Assembly: GCA_013817025.1 (NCBI GenBank)
Contig: JACDDK010000058.1
Span: 1 to 6,696 of the forward strand
Source of the DNA: Rubrobacter sp.
GTDB lineage: Bacteria > Actinomycetota > Rubrobacteria > Rubrobacterales > Rubrobacteraceae
Reading direction: 5' to 3'
DNA length: 6,696 nt
This document shows, piece after piece, positions 6,410-6,696 of the stretch. The translations under genes and the position numbers were made by a program. Position 1 is the stretch's first letter; every line of letters begins with the position of its first letter. A model generated the notes under the pieces. That model made no database searches, had not been told where the DNA came from, and saw only the letters and a program-made list of their open reading frames with translations.

Positions 6410-6438
6410 TTTTTACCCCATCCCCAGGCGCTCTCTAA
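6410..6438 (-). promoter_or_regulatory. Weak candidate promoter giving a leaderless phosphoribosyltransferase message
   Basis: On the minus strand TAAAAA (6410-6415) follows TTAGAG (6433-6438) at a 17-bp spacing. The -10 box ends 6 nt before the first base of the GTG at 6403, so transcription would begin at about the start codon. Leaderless messages are common in actinobacteria, and no Shine-Dalgarno sequence is seen here. Both boxes are poor matches. Confidence 0.3.
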
Positions 6439-6463
6439 CTACCGTGGCGGCTGGGGATGGGGT
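6415..6463 (-). terminator. 13-bp perfect inverted repeat: terminator of the small gene or operator
   Basis: ACCCCATCCCCAG (6415-6427) and CTGGGGATGGGGT (6451-6463) are perfect reverse complements separated by 23 bp. It lies 16 bp beyond the stop of the small minus-strand gene, where a terminator is expected, but on that strand it is followed by AAAAAG rather than T residues. It also covers the candidate -35 box and touches the -10 box of the phosphoribosyltransferase gene, so an operator or attenuator role is possible. Confidence 0.6.
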
Positions 6464-6479
6464 CGGGCGGCGAGATCTT

Positions 6480-6689
6480 CTAGCTGACCTCGACCACGCG
6501 GGCGGTGGCCCAGCCGTTCTCGTCGGTGCCGACGTATTCGCCGCGCCACGAAACTCCTTTTAGACGGTCGAAGAGTCGGGCGGCCTCCGAGGGGTCCTCC
6601 AGGCCTATTCTCGCCCCGATCTCCTCTATCTCGCCCCGCGAGATGCTGGCCGGACATTCATCCAGCTTCTCCTTGAGCGCCTCGCGCAT
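6480..6689 (-). CDS. Small hypothetical protein, possibly 5'-incomplete
   Basis: I do not recognise this 69-residue product. It is charged and looks globular: an N-terminal helical part rich in Glu, Lys and Arg (MREALKEKL, then GEIEEIGARIGL and PSEAARLFDRL), followed by a short segment that looks beta-rich (WRGEYVG, then GWATARVVEV) ending at a TAG. It has no signal peptide, membrane segment or cysteine pattern (one Cys only). The amphipathic residue spacing and in-frame codons fit a real protein better than the alternative frame at 6439-6657, whose product is Arg/Gly-rich. The ATG at 6689 has only a weak G-rich patch before it. The frame stays open to the window edge, so the true start may lie outside and this could be the C-terminal part of a longer protein. 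Confidence 0.6.
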   Translation of the reverse strand: MREALKEKLDECPASISRGEIEEIGARIGLEDPSEAARLFDRLKGVSWRGEYVGTDENGWATARVVEVS

Positions 6690-6696
6690 CGGCCCC

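Noticed and set aside
6439..6657. Alternative minus-strand frame overlapping the small hypothetical gene
   Set aside because: Its product is Arg/Gly/Pro-rich, as out-of-frame GC-rich DNA usually is, and it would run through the 13-bp inverted repeat.
1..6696. A linked signalling system of kinase, sigma factor and deacetylase
   Set aside because: The genes are in separate transcription units on both strands with promoters and terminators between them, and nothing in the sequence ties their functions together.

Overview
The window is GC-rich bacterial DNA with dense coding and short intergenic gaps. The gene types and coding style (a PASTA-type serine/threonine kinase, a short SigA/SigB-like sigma factor, GTG and TTG starts, a possibly leaderless message) suggest an actinobacterium. 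A deep-branching lineage such as Rubrobacter is my guess from general feel, not something the sequence proves.

Layout, left to right. Positions 1-1455 (minus strand) hold most of a membrane-anchored PknB-like Ser/Thr kinase with an extracellular acidic Gln/Glu linker and at least one PASTA domain; its C-terminus lies beyond the left edge. A 227-bp, comparatively AT-rich divergent gap (1456-1682) carries a TATAAT box for the kinase, a small hairpin and three TCTTCGC repeats in front of the next gene. Positions 1683-3362 (plus) encode a large M14-family zinc carboxypeptidase. A 201-bp gap (3363-3563) holds a near-consensus sigma-70 promoter (TTGACA, 17-bp spacer, TATTAT) nested inside inverted repeats, and a roughly 147-nt leader for an RpoD-like sigma factor without region 1.1 (3564-4436, plus). 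A strong bidirectional hairpin terminator (4459-4495) separates it from a convergent histone-deacetylase-family amidohydrolase (4509-5519, minus). Further right on the minus strand are a phosphoribosyltransferase-family protein (5705-6403) and a small unrecognised protein (6480-6689), separated by a 13-bp inverted repeat that abuts a possible promoter.

The genes do not form one operon: there is one divergent pair, one convergent pair, and hairpins between most units. Three of them (kinase, sigma factor, deacetylase-like enzyme) belong to families that often regulate other proteins, but nothing here shows that they work together. No mobile element, CRISPR array, tRNA or rRNA was seen. I found no convincing new multi-gene system; the most interesting signals are the nested repeats around the sigma-factor promoter and the 13-bp inverted repeat before the phosphoribosyltransferase gene.
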